Below, in pieces: positions 5,983 through 5,984 of a stretch of 5,984 nt of DNA. This DNA is from an uncultured Ruminococcus sp. (lineage in GTDB: Bacteria > Bacillota > Clostridia > Oscillospirales > Acutalibacteraceae). The translations under genes and the position numbers were made by a program. The stretch is taken from positions 1-5,984 of the forward strand of contig CACXGH010000236.1 of NCBI GenBank assembly GCA_902767175.1. The letters run 5' to 3'. Within the stretch, counting starts at the first letter, position 1, and the number at the start of each line of letters is the position of its first letter. Under the pieces are notes generated by a model. It had not been told where the DNA came from, searched no databases, and saw nothing but the letters and a program-made list of their open reading frames with translations.

Positions 5983-5984
5983 CA

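Noticed and set aside
1..5984. tRNA, rRNA, CRISPR arrays, insertion sequences and integrase or phage genes
   Set aside because: None was found on reading both strands: there are no regularly spaced direct repeats, no transposase-like frame, and no tRNA-like cloverleaf. The window is mostly housekeeping and signalling genes.

Overview
The window looks like the chromosome of a low-to-moderate G+C Gram-positive bacterium, probably a gut clostridium of the Ruminococcus/Oscillospiraceae type. This is inferred from three things: the MltG has a long charged cytosolic tail before its membrane anchor, as in Gram-positive bacteria; AAAGGAGG-type ribosome binding sites are used; and there is a very large TPR-GAF-GGDEF sensor protein. 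No 16S or other marker is present to prove the genus.

All convincing genes lie on the minus strand, so the window reads from right to left. At the right edge is the 3' end of a DJ-1/PfpI-family gene (5851-5982, cut by the window). It overlaps the start of a 5-formyltetrahydrofolate cyclo-ligase gene (5261-5860) by 10 bases. Twenty-one bases later, behind a strong ribosome binding site, comes mltG (3797-5239), the membrane-anchored endolytic murein transglycosylase. These three genes look like one housekeeping operon. It ends at a 13-bp hairpin (3760-3789) starting 7 bases after the mltG stop codon.

After an AT-rich gap of about 70 bases with a weak promoter candidate and a small palindrome, a single 3.4-kb gene (275-3688) encodes a predicted soluble diguanylate cyclase of up to 1137 residues. 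In order it has a STAND/AAA-type ATPase-like region that appears to lack its nucleotide-binding motifs, a long TPR-like helical array, a GAF-like domain, and a C-terminal GGDEF domain. The GGDEF domain has intact catalytic residues but no RxxD inhibitory site. It is probably a separate transcription unit that senses a ligand or partner protein and makes cyclic di-GMP.

The leftmost 274 bases contain no believable gene. Bases 1-80 are G+C-rich (56 of 80 by hand count) and consist almost entirely of back-to-back inverted repeats. More hairpins follow at 168-185 and 232-274. This looks like a structured extragenic repeat or a non-coding RNA element cut by the window edge, and it is the least explained part of the sequence. 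The TPR-GGDEF protein with a decayed ATPase region is the most interesting gene.
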